A stretch of 64,000 nucleotides of DNA from Leptospira soteropolitanensis (GTDB lineage: Bacteria; Spirochaetota; Leptospiria; Leptospirales; Leptospiraceae), in the NCBI RefSeq assembly GCF_026151655.1, contig NZ_JAMQPN010000008.1, positions 62,001 to 126,000 on the forward strand, given 5' to 3'. A program made the translations under genes and the position numbers. Below, one piece after another: positions 9,681 to 19,037 of the stretch. Under the pieces are notes generated by a model that was not told the origin of the DNA, did no database searches, and worked only from the letters and a program-made list of their open reading frames with translations. Each line of letters begins with the position of its first letter. Position 1 is the first letter of the stretch.

Positions 9681-11159
9681 CTAAAAACGATAATAGATAA
9701 ATTCTCCGCCATCTTGTGAAAGAGTGGCGAGAAGGAAAATTGTAATAATACCAAGAACTGGAACAAGCCAAACATCATGTTTGCGAATTCGTTCCCAAAA
9801 CTCTGGAACATATTGTATATGGTGGAAAAATAACAAAGCAATGGATGTATAAAAAATTCGTTCCAAATTCTCAATATGTTGGAATCGAAAAGAAGATCCC
9901 TGCCCAAATAAAGATGTAGCAGGAAGTAACCATTCGTTTGATCCACCAATAAACATATTCTCCAAACTATGAGAAAAGTGAGTAAAAATTCCGTAAAAAT
10001 GATCCACCATATTTGTAGCATTATTCGAACGAAACATTAACCCGGAAATCGAAAACAAAATGAAAACGATGACGGCTTTCATCACTATCAAGAATTTATT
10101 TTTTTGTGGGGTTAGTTTCCAACCAAGATTGTCTTCAAAGTATCTTTCCCCCGCAAGAATCACACCCCAATAAAAACCCCAACAAATAAAGGTATAATCA
10201 GCACCATGCCAGAACCCCCCAAGAGTCATAATGATGATGAGATTTAAGTAAGTACGAAGTTCGCCTTTGCGAGAACCACCGAGTGGAAAATATATATAAT
10301 CCCTTAACCAAAAAGATAAGGTAATATGCCAACGTTTCCAAAGCTCCCGTCCAGAGGTTGAGAAAAAAGGAGCCTTAAAGTTTTCAGGAGTTTCAAATCC
10401 TAAAAATAATGCAACTGACCTTGCCATGTCAGTGAGTCCAGAAAAATCACTATAAACTTGGATGGAATAACAAACTCCTGCAATGAATAAAGAAAAAGAA
10501 TCGTATTCAGCAGGAGAACCAAACACAGGTGAGATGGTGAGTGACATCGGATCTGCTACGAGAACTTTTTTTACAAGGCCGGACATGAGCAAATAAGAAG
10601 CACGATACATCTTTTCTTTGCTCGGAGTTAACTTTTCCAAGTTAGGAAAAAAATCAGTCATTCTCATGATCGGTCCAGCAATGAGAACAGGAAAAAATGC
10701 AACAAACAAAAAGTAGTCTTCTACCTTTACAATTGGTTTAGAAGAATCGCGATATGTATCAACAGCAGCAGCTATGACTTGAAAAGTATAAAAACTGATC
10801 GCAAGCGGCAGGGCAATATGAATGAGGTCAGGAACCTGTTTGAAAAACGGATAATTAGTTAAATCAGCAAGAACCTTGCTAAAAAAATATATATATTTAA
10901 AAAACCCTAAATTGATTAGGTTGAGAGATACGGTAAGCCCTATCCAAAACTTTGTGGGAGTGGATCTAATTTTTCGGTAAAGCAGATAGTTGATGGCAAT
11001 GACGGTCAAAAAGTGGAATGTCAAAGCCAAAGAAAAGTAGGCGTAAAAACTAATCCCTGCAAGTAAAAGGAAATACTTTCGAAATACTCTGGGAATGGCC
11101 CAATAGAGCAAATATACGACGGAAAAAAAGATTAAGAATGGGATTGAGTTGAACAACAT
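9681..11159 (-). CDS. MBOAT family membrane O-acyltransferase (AlgI-like)
   Basis: 492 residues with about ten membrane segments, the usual size for AlgI/DltB-type proteins. The MBOAT signature FWHGADYTFICWGFYWG with its invariant His lies at about residue 320, preceded by LWKRWHITLSFWLRDYIYFPLGG, typical of AlgI. Such proteins carry activated acyl groups across the inner membrane for O-acylation of polysaccharides or lipids. The next gene encodes the SGNH-like partner 8 nt away, and the NYN gene ends 1 nt before its start. Family is certain, substrate is not. Confidence 0.93.
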   Translation of the reverse strand: MLFNSIPFLIFFSVVYLLYWAIPRVFRKYFLLLAGISFYAYFSLALTFHFLTVIAINYLLYRKIRSTPTKFWIGLTVSLNLINLGFFKYIYFFSKVLADLTNYPFFKQVPDLIHIALPLAISFYTFQVIAAAVDTYRDSSKPIVKVEDYFLFVAFFPVLIAGPIMRMTDFFPNLEKLTPSKEKMYRASYLLMSGLVKKVLVADPMSLTISPVFGSPAEYDSFSLFIAGVCYSIQVYSDFSGLTDMARSVALFLGFETPENFKAPFFSTSGRELWKRWHITLSFWLRDYIYFPLGGSRKGELRTYLNLIIIMTLGGFWHGADYTFICWGFYWGVILAGERYFEDNLGWKLTPQKNKFLIVMKAVIVFILFSISGLMFRSNNATNMVDHFYGIFTHFSHSLENMFIGGSNEWLLPATSLFGQGSSFRFQHIENLERIFYTSIALLFFHHIQYVPEFWERIRKHDVWLVPVLGIITIFLLATLSQDGGEFIYYRF

Positions 11160-11160
11160 A

Positions 11161-11661
11161 TCAAGGAAGGAATTGTCTCTCCCAGTAATCGGTTTCCGAA
11201 CTTGGTGTCAATCCTTCTTTCAAGTGGTTAAACTCCGATTCGTCCTCTTCCGCTTCCTGTTTTAGCCAGTCTGTGTAAAATTCCTCCGAAGTCATTCGTT
11301 TGGCTCGAAGTCTTCTGGCAAAGCTTATGATCTCCTTATCAGAAGATACCACCAAACATTGCGAAGGTATTGGACATAAGTTTAGATATCCAATGATCAA
11401 GTCATCTGCTTTTTTTTCATGACTGTAATGGATAGAAAACTCACCCCAATCTTCTGAATAACAATCAGAGGTAATATCCTTTTTTCCGTCAAAAAATACT
11501 AAAATTTTAGAATGTTTATTCTTAATAAAGTAGCGTTTTAGATGCAGAAGTAAGCCATCCCTGGCATCTTGTAGACGGTATTCCCCCAAACAAAAAGCCA
11601 AATCAGGAAATTTATACATTAGATTCATCCCGTCGATCAGGATTCTCTCAATTACGGGCAC
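11161..11661 (-). CDS. NYN/PIN-like ribonuclease, YacP (Rae1) family
   Basis: 166 residues. Acidic motifs of the NYN fold are all present: ILIDGMNLMYKF at the N-terminus, ILVFFDGKKD at about 55, KADDLIIGYL at about 85 and LVVSSDKEIISFARR near 110. Members such as Bacillus Rae1 cut mRNA on the ribosome; that role is only suggested here. The C-terminus is acidic (AEEDESEF). It heads the transcript that continues into the MBOAT and DUF1574 genes, which have no obvious link to RNA cleavage. It is divergent from the SDR gene, with 51 nt between start codons. Confidence 0.85.
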   Translation of the reverse strand: MPVIERILIDGMNLMYKFPDLAFCLGEYRLQDARDGLLLHLKRYFIKNKHSKILVFFDGKKDITSDCYSEDWGEFSIHYSHEKKADDLIIGYLNLCPIPSQCLVVSSDKEIISFARRLRAKRMTSEEFYTDWLKQEAEEDESEFNHLKEGLTPSSETDYWERQFLP

Positions 11662-11668
11662 AACTCTA

Positions 11669-11697
11669 TTGAAACCACTTGCCAGATTCGCTTAAAC
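11669..11697 (+). promoter_or_regulatory. Candidate sigma70-type promoter for the SDR/oxidase pair
   Basis: TTGAAA, a 17-nt spacer and TTAAAC lie 16 nt before the ATG of the SDR gene, in the short gap to the divergent NYN gene. The match is moderate and rests on reading alone. Confidence 0.35.
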
Positions 11698-11712
11698 CAA
11701 AAAAACGTAAAC

Positions 11713-12465
11713 ATGGGGAAAAAAATAATCATCGTCGGTGCCTCTAGTGGGATCGGAAAAGCCATAGCAGAAGCTGAATTGAATGCAGGGAATTCTGTAG
11801 TCCTTTTAGCCAGAAGGGAAAAATCCCTCGAATCCATATCCAAAAAAGCCAATTCAGGAAAAGAGAAAAGAGCCTACCCTTTGGTATTTGATGTGACAAA
11901 GTTTTCCACAGCAGAAAAAACTTTTAGTAAGGCAGTGAGTTTACTCGGTGGAGTGGACGAAGTGTATTTTGCTTCTGGTGTAATGCCAGAAATTTCTCCT
12001 AACGAATACAATACGACCAAAGACTTGGAAATGTTAAACGTGAATTTATTAGGGGCAGTTGCTTTTTTAAATCCAGTTGCCACTTATTTCACAAAACAAA
12101 AGTCAGGTAAAATAATCGGAATTTCTTCCATTGCAGGAGAACGTGGCAGAAAAGGAAATCCTGTATATAATACTTCTAAAGCTGCACTTAATACTTACCT
12201 AGAAGCACTTCGCAATCGGTTGTCTGAGTCAAATGTGCAAGTAACAACGATTAAACCAGGATTCGTTCTAACAGAAATGACAAAAGGTCTCAAACTCCCA
12301 GAAAAAGGATTACTAAAGGCTATTACCGCAGAAGAAGCCGCAGAGAGGATTCGCAATATCGTAGCTAGCGGTAAAGATGAAGCTTTTGTTCCTGGAATTT
12401 GGGCCCTTGTCGGTATTATCATTCGTAACATTCCGAATTTCATTTTTAAAAAACTGAGTATATAA
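11713..12465 (+). CDS. Short-chain dehydrogenase, DprE2-like
   Basis: 250 residues with a Rossmann nucleotide site (GASSGIG, residues 9-15), an NxxG-type centre and the catalytic YNTSK (Tyr152, Lys156). Beyond the general SDR fold, it shares the layout of mycobacterial DprE2: an [15 protein letters not shown] block before the active site and a C-terminal tail of the form [13 protein letters not shown], close to the RHIPRSIFRRLPI end I recall for DprE2. DprE2 reduces the keto intermediate in decaprenylphosphoryl-arabinose formation. The next gene is DprE1-like and starts 1 nt downstream, which strengthens the call. The true substrate in this organism is unknown. Confidence 0.82.
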   Translation: MGKKIIIVGASSGIGKAIAEAELNAGNSVVLLARREKSLESISKKANSGKEKRAYPLVFDVTKFSTAEKTFSKAVSLLGGVDEVYFASGVMPEISPNEYNTTKDLEMLNVNLLGAVAFLNPVATYFTKQKSGKIIGISSIAGERGRKGNPVYNTSKAALNTYLEALRNRLSESNVQVTTIKPGFVLTEMTKGLKLPEKGLLKAITAEEAAERIRNIVASGKDEAFVPGIWALVGIIIRNIPNFIFKKLSI

Positions 12466-12466
12466 T

Positions 12467-13912
12467 ATGGTCGCAAAAAAAACAAAATCCATTCCTGAGA
12501 TTAAAGTTCCTAAAAAGGAAAAAGTAGAAGCATGGGGAATGAGTTCTTATTCTCTGTCACCTGTTTTCCGTCCAGAATCAGAAGAGGAAATTAAGGAACT
12601 ATTTGTTTGGGCTAATCAGACTGGCACAAAGATTGCGTTACGCGGCGGCGGTTGCAGTTATGGTGACGCTTCTACAAACACAGAGGGAGTTGTTTTAGAT
12701 CTTACTCGTTTCAATAAAGTTTTAGATTTTAATTTGAAAACGGGTGTAATGACTGTACAATCTGGTGCAAGGATCAAAGATCTTTGGGAAACCGGAATCG
12801 AAAATGGTTTTTGGCCACCAGTGGTTTCTGGAACTATGATGCCAACTCTTGGCGGCGCACTTTCGATGAATATTCACGGAAAAAACAACTTCAAGGTGGG
12901 TACGATTGGCGAACACATCAAAGAGTTTACTTTCCTAACTGCCAAAGGTGATATTTTAGTTTGTTCTCCTAAAAAAAATACAGATCTGTTTTATTCGGCT
13001 ATTTCCGGCTTTGGAATGTTAGGTTGTTTTTTAACGGTTCAAATCAAAATGAAACCAATTTATGCAGGAAAAATGAAAATTGATCCAGTGTACGTAAGAA
13101 ACTTCGATGAATTATTCACTTATTTCGAAGAACATTACAAAACTTCTGATTATTTAGTTGGTTGGATTGATGCCTTTGCTTCTGGAAAATCTATGGGTAG
13201 AGGCCAAATCCACAAAGCTACCAATCTAAAAGAAGGAGAAGATCCTGACTTTCCTGGCAACTGTTTACTCGAAAGACAACACCTGCCCTCTCGCCTATTC
13301 TATGTAATTCCCAAAAAATGGATGTGGATCCTTATGCGTCCCTTTAGCTTTAATTTTGGGATGAGGCTCATCAATTTGGCAAAGTGTATTGCAAGTATTC
13401 TTGTGAACAATAAAGCCTATTACCAAGGCCATGCAGAATATGCATTCCTTTTAGACTATGTTCCTAATTGGAAGTTTGTTTACAAACCTGGTGCGATGAT
13501 CCAATACCAAGTGTTTATTCCAAAAGAAAACGCCAAACAAGCATTTCGTGAGATTTTTACCATTTGCCAAGAACGTGGGATCGTGAATTATCTTTCAGTT
13601 TTCAAAAAACACAAACCAGATCCATTTTTACTTACCCACGCTGTGGATGGATTTTCTATGGCAATGGACTTCCCTGTCACCAAAGGAAACAGAGAAAAAC
13701 TCTGGGCACTTTGTAGAGAAATGGATGAGATTGTTTTAAAACACAAAGGAAGATTTTATTTTGCAAAAGACTCCACTCTTCGCAAACGAGTGATGGAATC
13801 CTATTTTCCTAAAGACAATCTCAAACGTTTCTATTCTCTTAAGAAAAAGTATGATCCAAAAGGAATCTTACAAACCGATCTTTACAAACGAGTGTTTTTA
13901 ACAGAAAATTAA
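12467..13912 (+). CDS. FAD-linked oxidase, DprE1-like
   Basis: 481 residues. An N-terminal FAD-binding type 4 domain has the RGGGCSYGD loop and [16 protein letters not shown] (His137), a close relative of the HGKNHH...GSFGNHV segment of DprE1. The C-terminal half resembles the same protein: DFPVTKGN, then FYFAKDS (Lys434, matching the catalytic Lys of DprE1). The position of the DprE1 Cys that reacts with benzothiazinones is Ala399 here. DprE1 oxidises polyprenyl-phosphoryl-ribose at C2. The gene starts 1 nt after the DprE2-like gene, so both are co-transcribed. Aldonolactone oxidase is the alternative annotation, less likely given the partner. Confidence 0.85.
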   Translation: MVAKKTKSIPEIKVPKKEKVEAWGMSSYSLSPVFRPESEEEIKELFVWANQTGTKIALRGGGCSYGDASTNTEGVVLDLTRFNKVLDFNLKTGVMTVQSGARIKDLWETGIENGFWPPVVSGTMMPTLGGALSMNIHGKNNFKVGTIGEHIKEFTFLTAKGDILVCSPKKNTDLFYSAISGFGMLGCFLTVQIKMKPIYAGKMKIDPVYVRNFDELFTYFEEHYKTSDYLVGWIDAFASGKSMGRGQIHKATNLKEGEDPDFPGNCLLERQHLPSRLFYVIPKKWMWILMRPFSFNFGMRLINLAKCIASILVNNKAYYQGHAEYAFLLDYVPNWKFVYKPGAMIQYQVFIPKENAKQAFREIFTICQERGIVNYLSVFKKHKPDPFLLTHAVDGFSMAMDFPVTKGNREKLWALCREMDEIVLKHKGRFYFAKDSTLRKRVMESYFPKDNLKRFYSLKKKYDPKGILQTDLYKRVFLTEN

Positions 13913-13961
13913 ATTACGAACAGACCTTAAAAAATAAAAACTAATTTTTTTAGATTTTGAT

Positions 13962-13985
13962 GCGAGGAATTTTACCACTCCTCGC
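13962..13985. terminator. Hairpin between convergent genes
   Basis: Arms GCGAGGA and TCCTCGC (7 bp) enclose a 10-base loop in the gap between the oxidase and LptF/G-like genes, which face each other. There is no clear T-run on either side, so it may be a weak two-way terminator or just an mRNA end structure. Confidence 0.35.
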
Positions 13986-14044
13986 TAACATTTAAACGAA
14001 CATTATGTGAAAAAACAAATAACCAATTGTATATGTTCATTCCA

Positions 14045-15181
14045 CTAAATATTCATCCGTCGGTATAAAAAATAAGCAGCAGAAGTAAAAATCACTGGAG
14101 TCATCCACATACCAATCCAAATCGGTAATGCTCCGTTCTCTGCCAAAGTTTTAGCAGTCGAATTCAAAATATAGTATAACAATACAACGGCAATGGTTAG
14201 ACCAAGGCTTGCCACACCTGCCGAACGTTTTGTGATAGCACCGGCTAGGGCACCTAGTGCCACAACAACAAAAGACATAAGCGGCATTGCAAAAGCCATA
14301 TGTTGTTGGACTATGACATTGCGGAAGGGAATTCCTTTTGTGATTCTAGATTGTATTTCATCAGCCAATTCAAAAAAATTCATCTCTTCTGGATTGCGAA
14401 TTGGTTTAGAAAAGTAAGCTAAATCCTCAGGGAAGTCATAAGTTTTTTCTGGGTATTTAATCCGGGACACAAGTTCCAAGTTTTCATTGAACCGAACTTC
14501 TTCTGCATCATACAATACCCAACTATGCGGGGATGGAATGAACTTTGCCTTTTGCGATGATACTGTATATGTGGGATGTCCATCCGGCGTAATTTCGATA
14601 TAATTGAATCCACCTTTCACAGTGTTTTCTTTTTCATCGATCCAATAGACGTAATAAAATCCTTTTTTTCCTTTGATATGCAATTGGTAGACAAAATCGA
14701 TCAAACGATTAGAACCCTTTGCCATAATGCTATATTCGATTTGGGCCTTTTTGTTTGCAGGTATCACTATAGATTGTCCAAACAAAGTCATAATGAGCCA
14801 CATAGAAATTCCAAAAAACAAAATGGGGGTAATGATGCGAATGAACGAAACGCCTGCCACCATCATCGCCACAAGCTCTTTGTTTACGCTAAATTGACCA
14901 ATGACAAAACAAACCGAAAACATAAGTGCCGGTGCAACAACCTGGTCCACCATCGATGGTAAGGAATACAATACATGTAAATACACATGAGCTTGATTAA
15001 CTTTGGAAGACACCAAATACTTCATCACATCTGTGAATTTATAAATCACAATCATAGATGTTAACATGATGAGAGTTCCAATAAAGGTTTTGAAAAAATC
15101 TAAAAATAAATAGCGGTCTAATGTTCTAAAAGGGATGAATTCCTTTTTGAACCAAATAAATGGAGTTAAGAACAAATTCAT
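14045..15181 (-). CDS. LptF/LptG family permease (YjgP/YjgQ)
   Basis: 378 residues, standard for the family. A basic N-terminal segment leads into membrane helices 1-3 (TLDRYLFLDFF... and the ELVAMMVAGVS coupling region), then a periplasmic beta-jellyroll domain (about 150-270), then three C-terminal helices ending at YFLYRRMNI. LptF and LptG form the inner-membrane part of the LptB2FG exporter that moves LPS toward the surface. Which of the two paralogues this is cannot be told from this locus. The ATG overlaps the upstream SpoIIE gene by 4 nt. Confidence 0.88.
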   Translation of the reverse strand: MNLFLTPFIWFKKEFIPFRTLDRYLFLDFFKTFIGTLIMLTSMIVIYKFTDVMKYLVSSKVNQAHVYLHVLYSLPSMVDQVVAPALMFSVCFVIGQFSVNKELVAMMVAGVSFIRIITPILFFGISMWLIMTLFGQSIVIPANKKAQIEYSIMAKGSNRLIDFVYQLHIKGKKGFYYVYWIDEKENTVKGGFNYIEITPDGHPTYTVSSQKAKFIPSPHSWVLYDAEEVRFNENLELVSRIKYPEKTYDFPEDLAYFSKPIRNPEEMNFFELADEIQSRITKGIPFRNVIVQQHMAFAMPLMSFVVVALGALAGAITKRSAGVASLGLTIAVVLLYYILNSTAKTLAENGALPIWIGMWMTPVIFTSAAYFLYRRMNI

Positions 15182-16461
15182 AAAATTTCCAAAAGTAACA
15201 TACTCATATCGTCGGAAATTCGTTTTGCCGAAAATGACATGGAGTCCTCATATAGAGCATTTAAAAAATCTTCACCTTTTTTGTCAGAATGATTTTTTAT
15301 GGAAGAGAGTAAATGTTCGTCTCCGTATATTTCTCCAGCCTCATTAAAAACTTCTAAAATTCCATCAGAATAGAGTAAAATACGGTCTCCAGAATTAGGT
15401 GTGATCGTAAAATCTTTTAAATTAGGTTTTAAATAGGAAACAATCAAAGTCCCCATCCCTTCCATAAACTTTGGATCAGAATTTTTTTCTATTCTGACAA
15501 GGGGTGGATGGCCCGCAATGGAATAACGAATTTCTTTAGTATCAGTATCCAAAAATAATACACAAGCACTAATATGATTTCCTGGAACTAGCGCTTGCAA
15601 GTCGGTATGAATTGATTTTAAGCAGTGAGAGGGCTCACTTTGGTTTCCGTGAATTTTAAATGCAAGAACTGCCATTGCCGAAACCATTGCGGAAGCAATT
15701 CCATGTCCAGAAACATCGGCAAAAAAAAGAGCTAATTTCCCATCTGTTCTTTCTAAATAACTAATGGCATCGCCACCTACTTGTCCAAAGGATCGAAAAA
15801 AAGAATGTAAGCGAACTGCTTTTGTTTTTGGCCACTCAGTAGTTACTAAATTAGATTGGGTTTCATTTGCTAAATCGAGTTCATTTAACATACGATCCTG
15901 AAACCCTTTGAGCTGAGATTCTGAAATTCTAAGTTTTTCAACAGAACTCAGCCGAATATTGAGTGTTAAATAAGAAACAAGAGCCGGTGTAATAATAGCA
16001 GAAAGGTATAAAGATAAATCCACTTGAGGTTCTTTTGTATAAATACCGATAATGATACCTGCAGAAGTGACTGTTCCTAAATAAGAGACAAGAGAGCGAC
16101 GATCAACAAAACTTACTCCAATACAAGAAAGAACTAAAATCATTCCTACCAGATAACCAATATAAAGCGAATTCCAATACAAAAGAATGAGAGAATGTGC
16201 ACTCATTGAGTAAAAGAAATATAGCATAATAGATTGGATTCGGTTCCGAACCCAATCTGAGAAATAAGTTGCAATGAAAAATCCCAAAGTAACAGATGCA
16301 TGTAAAATGCGAATCCATTTAGGATCATACAATCCTAACTCAACAGTAGGTGCAAAAATTCCAAAACCTATAAAACTAAAAAAAACAATGAGGCAAATTC
16401 TTGAAATTTTCATTACCTCATCATCTAGTTTGAATCGATCTTGAATTGATTGTTTGATCAT
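15178..16461 (-). CDS. Membrane PP2C phosphatase, SpoIIE/RsbU type
   Basis: 427 residues. About six hydrophobic helices fill the first 170 residues, with no recognisable extracellular sensor domain. A linker helix follows, then a SpoIIE-type phosphatase domain from about 210. Metal-binding motifs are visible: FFADVSGHGIASAMVSAMA near 250 and ILLYSDGILEVFNE near 375. Such enzymes dephosphorylate a STAS anti-anti-sigma protein in response to a signal. No STAS or anti-sigma kinase lies next to it. It overlaps both neighbours by 4 nt (thioesterase upstream, LptF/G-like downstream), so all three are translated together. Confidence 0.88.
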   Translation of the reverse strand: MIKQSIQDRFKLDDEVMKISRICLIVFFSFIGFGIFAPTVELGLYDPKWIRILHASVTLGFFIATYFSDWVRNRIQSIMLYFFYSMSAHSLILLYWNSLYIGYLVGMILVLSCIGVSFVDRRSLVSYLGTVTSAGIIIGIYTKEPQVDLSLYLSAIITPALVSYLTLNIRLSSVEKLRISESQLKGFQDRMLNELDLANETQSNLVTTEWPKTKAVRLHSFFRSFGQVGGDAISYLERTDGKLALFFADVSGHGIASAMVSAMAVLAFKIHGNQSEPSHCLKSIHTDLQALVPGNHISACVLFLDTDTKEIRYSIAGHPPLVRIEKNSDPKFMEGMGTLIVSYLKPNLKDFTITPNSGDRILLYSDGILEVFNEAGEIYGDEHLLSSIKNHSDKKGEDFLNALYEDSMSFSAKRISDDMSMLLLEIL

Positions 16462-16883
16462 ACTAAATTATTAGATCCAAATTTTGTTTTAAAATGTTCA
16501 GGAAGGGCCGATGGTTTTTGTAATTCGAAATCAAACCAAACAAAAGCAGCATTTCCTGTTAATACGCATTCTTCATTCTCATTCCACATAGAACAAATCA
16601 CTGTGAAAGCCCGAGAAGAAATGGATTCCACCTCTAAGGTGATTTCTAAAGTAGCCGGAAAAACTACTTGTTTGCGATAATCCATATCGAGATGTGTTAG
16701 TACAGGGCCAGCTTTCACTGGTTTTAATGGAGAGTCCCACAATCCTTCTTTTGTAAAATAATCCGCTCTTGCAGATTCAAAATATCTAACATACGTAACA
16801 TTGTTTACGTGACCGAAAGCATCCATCTCACCCCAAACAACTTGTTGGATGAATTTGTGTTTATATTTGATTGGTTTTGGCAT
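16458..16883 (-). CDS. Acyl-CoA thioesterase, 4-hydroxybenzoyl-CoA thioesterase fold
   Basis: 141 residues of hot-dog fold. The FADM/YbgC-type motif GHVNNVTYVRYFESARADYF near residue 25 contains the usual Asn/Tyr environment; the catalytic Asp of YbgC is Asn-Asn here, so the enzyme may follow the FadM-like variant. It hydrolyses acyl-CoA thioesters in the cytoplasm. It lies between pbpC (6 nt upstream) and the SpoIIE phosphatase (4-nt overlap), with no clear functional tie to either. Confidence 0.85.
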   Translation of the reverse strand: MPKPIKYKHKFIQQVVWGEMDAFGHVNNVTYVRYFESARADYFTKEGLWDSPLKPVKAGPVLTHLDMDYRKQVVFPATLEITLEVESISSRAFTVICSMWNENEECVLTGNAAFVWFDFELQKPSALPEHFKTKFGSNNLV

Positions 16884-16889
16884 GTTTTG

Positions 16890-19037
16890 TTACCGAACTT
16901 CAAATAAAGAAAGAGATAAAACTTTATTATCTCTATCTTTTACTTGCAAACGATATTCTCCCTTCTTTGGTTCCCAGAGGTAAGGACCTCCGGCAGACCC
17001 AATCTTTTCATCATTTAAATAATAAAAATACGAAACATCGTAAGAACTGAAAGTAAAGAGGATTTTTTGATGCCCCAAAGGAATATCAGGATCCAATGCA
17101 AAGATACTTCCATTCACAGGTGTAAGAATTCTTGTCGCCTTTGTTTTCTCAATTCCACTCTCCTTAGACAAGGGAGAAAGGGAGATTGTATCTGATGAAA
17201 TTCCTCCATCGGGCTTTTTTAATTTGGAACCAATAGTTTCATGTAATAAATCCATAGTCTCTCGCCAAACAGGAGCGGCACCTGTAATCCCCGATACATC
17301 GAGCATTGGAGCTCCCGTAGGATTTCCTACCCAAACTCCTACGGTAAAAACTTCCGAATAACCAATACACCAATTGTCCCTCATGTCTTGACTAGTTCCC
17401 GTTTTGACAGATGTATAATATGCAGTAGATAAAAAATTATCCCAACCAAATCCAAGTGACCTAGCTTCCCTATCCGAAAGGATTTCGGACACCATGTAAC
17501 TTGTTTTAGGTGAAAAAATTCGTCTAGAGTTTGAGGAAACATCTGAAAGATCAAATTTTAATTCAGAATAATTACCACCATTGGCTAAGGTTCGATACGC
17601 ATTCGTCAATTCCAAAAGAGAGATATCAGCCGTACCAAGTGCCAAAGAGGGTCCATAAAACTCTGGATACCGAAGGCCGGTGATTCCAAGTCGTTCTAAT
17701 ACCAGAATGAACTCATTGATATCAAGAAAGGACAAAGCACGAATAGCAGGAATATTTAAAGAAGAACCAAGACTTTCGCGAACTGTCACATTGCCCTTAT
17801 ACGATTTGTCATAGTTTAACGGCCGATAGATTCCTTGGTAAACAGGAATGCCCACAGGAGAATCGGAAAGAATAGATTCGGGTGTCAGTTTATTTTCTTC
17901 AAAGTTCTCCGCATAAACAAAAGGTTTTAAGGTAGAACCAACTTGTCTTTTGCTTCGAATGAGATCTAGTTTGGATACAGAACTTTCTTCCCCAATATTG
18001 GGAACATAAACTAAAACTTGACCCGTGCGATTATCGATCACAATCACAGACCCATCTTTTACATTTTTATTTGTTAGGGTTTTTACGTTGCGTTTTAGAA
18101 TCTCTTCTACTTTTCTTTGAAAGTGTAAGGATAAAGATGAATTAAATTGTGAACTTAAATTAACATCTTCATTAATTTTTTTCTCAAAAGAAAAATCCAA
18201 AATTGTTTTAGTAAACAGAGGAACAAAAGATGGGAATTGGGGATAATCTAAATTTCGAAATAAACTTTCCCTGACAAATAGGGATATAGATTCACAATCA
18301 CTGGCACCGTCTCTTTCTTTTTTTAACAAACAAACTCGTTTCACAATTCTTTCAATAGAGCTTTGGGGGGAACGAATGAGTGCCGCAAGCAAATAGGATT
18401 CGTTAGGTGTAAGTGCTTCAGCAGATTTTCGAAATAGTCCCTTACTTGCTGAAGAGATTCCTTTTAATTCTCCTCTGAAATAAATCAAATTGATATAAGC
18501 GGTAAATATCTCTTCTTTGGTCCAAGAATCTTCTAATTCCACTGCTCTCTGGATCTGTTTTAATTTCTGAAAGACCGTCTTTCGTTTGGAAGCAGAGGAT
18601 TTTAGGTCTGGATCCAAAAGAGAAACTAGTTGCATGGTAATAGTGGATGCGCCACGTAAAGAAGGTCCCGTAAGGTTTTCCCAAAATGATGAAATTAGCG
18701 CATTGGAATCAATTCCTTTATGTTCAAAGAATCGTTTGTCCTCTGCATGAACTACCGAATCGATTAGAAACTTGGGTAGTCTCTCGTATTCTGTCCACTC
18801 TTCTGACCGGTAATCATTTCGAATTCTGTATCTTTGAATGAGCTCTCCACTCCGATCAAACACTTGTATGTCGGAAGGAAGATACGCCGACTTGACATCC
18901 TTGTAAGTTGGCAAAGACCAAAGAGTGGAACTACAAAAAAGAAATCCTATGCTGAATAAAAAAGAAATGAGTCTATTTCTTATGAATCCAAAAAAGGAAT
19001 TTTTTGTTTTACCGATCAGAAGTCTCGGCATCTTCAT
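16890..19037 (-). CDS. pbpC: Penicillin-binding protein 1C
   Basis: Peptidoglycan glycosyltransferase and transpeptidase anchored in the inner membrane. After a basic start and one membrane helix comes a GT51 domain with AEDKRFFEHKGID and GASTITMQLV. The transpeptidase domain carries the Ser-x-x-Lys motif in GSTLKPF (about residue 370), Ser-x-Asn in SSLNIPAIR, and KTGTSQDMRDNW near 545. A C-terminal BiPBP_C domain ends the protein, which marks it as PBP1C. I chose ATG 19037, which overlaps rsmD by 29 nt; an in-frame ATG at 19067 would add 10 residues and overlap it further. No strong Shine-Dalgarno sequence decides. Confidence 0.92.
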   Translation of the reverse strand: MKMPRLLIGKTKNSFFGFIRNRLISFLFSIGFLFCSSTLWSLPTYKDVKSAYLPSDIQVFDRSGELIQRYRIRNDYRSEEWTEYERLPKFLIDSVVHAEDKRFFEHKGIDSNALISSFWENLTGPSLRGASTITMQLVSLLDPDLKSSASKRKTVFQKLKQIQRAVELEDSWTKEEIFTAYINLIYFRGELKGISSASKGLFRKSAEALTPNESYLLAALIRSPQSSIERIVKRVCLLKKERDGASDCESISLFVRESLFRNLDYPQFPSFVPLFTKTILDFSFEKKINEDVNLSSQFNSSLSLHFQRKVEEILKRNVKTLTNKNVKDGSVIVIDNRTGQVLVYVPNIGEESSVSKLDLIRSKRQVGSTLKPFVYAENFEENKLTPESILSDSPVGIPVYQGIYRPLNYDKSYKGNVTVRESLGSSLNIPAIRALSFLDINEFILVLERLGITGLRYPEFYGPSLALGTADISLLELTNAYRTLANGGNYSELKFDLSDVSSNSRRIFSPKTSYMVSEILSDREARSLGFGWDNFLSTAYYTSVKTGTSQDMRDNWCIGYSEVFTVGVWVGNPTGAPMLDVSGITGAAPVWRETMDLLHETIGSKLKKPDGGISSDTISLSPLSKESGIEKTKATRILTPVNGSIFALDPDIPLGHQKILFTFSSYDVSYFYYLNDEKIGSAGGPYLWEPKKGEYRLQVKDRDNKVLSLSLFEVR

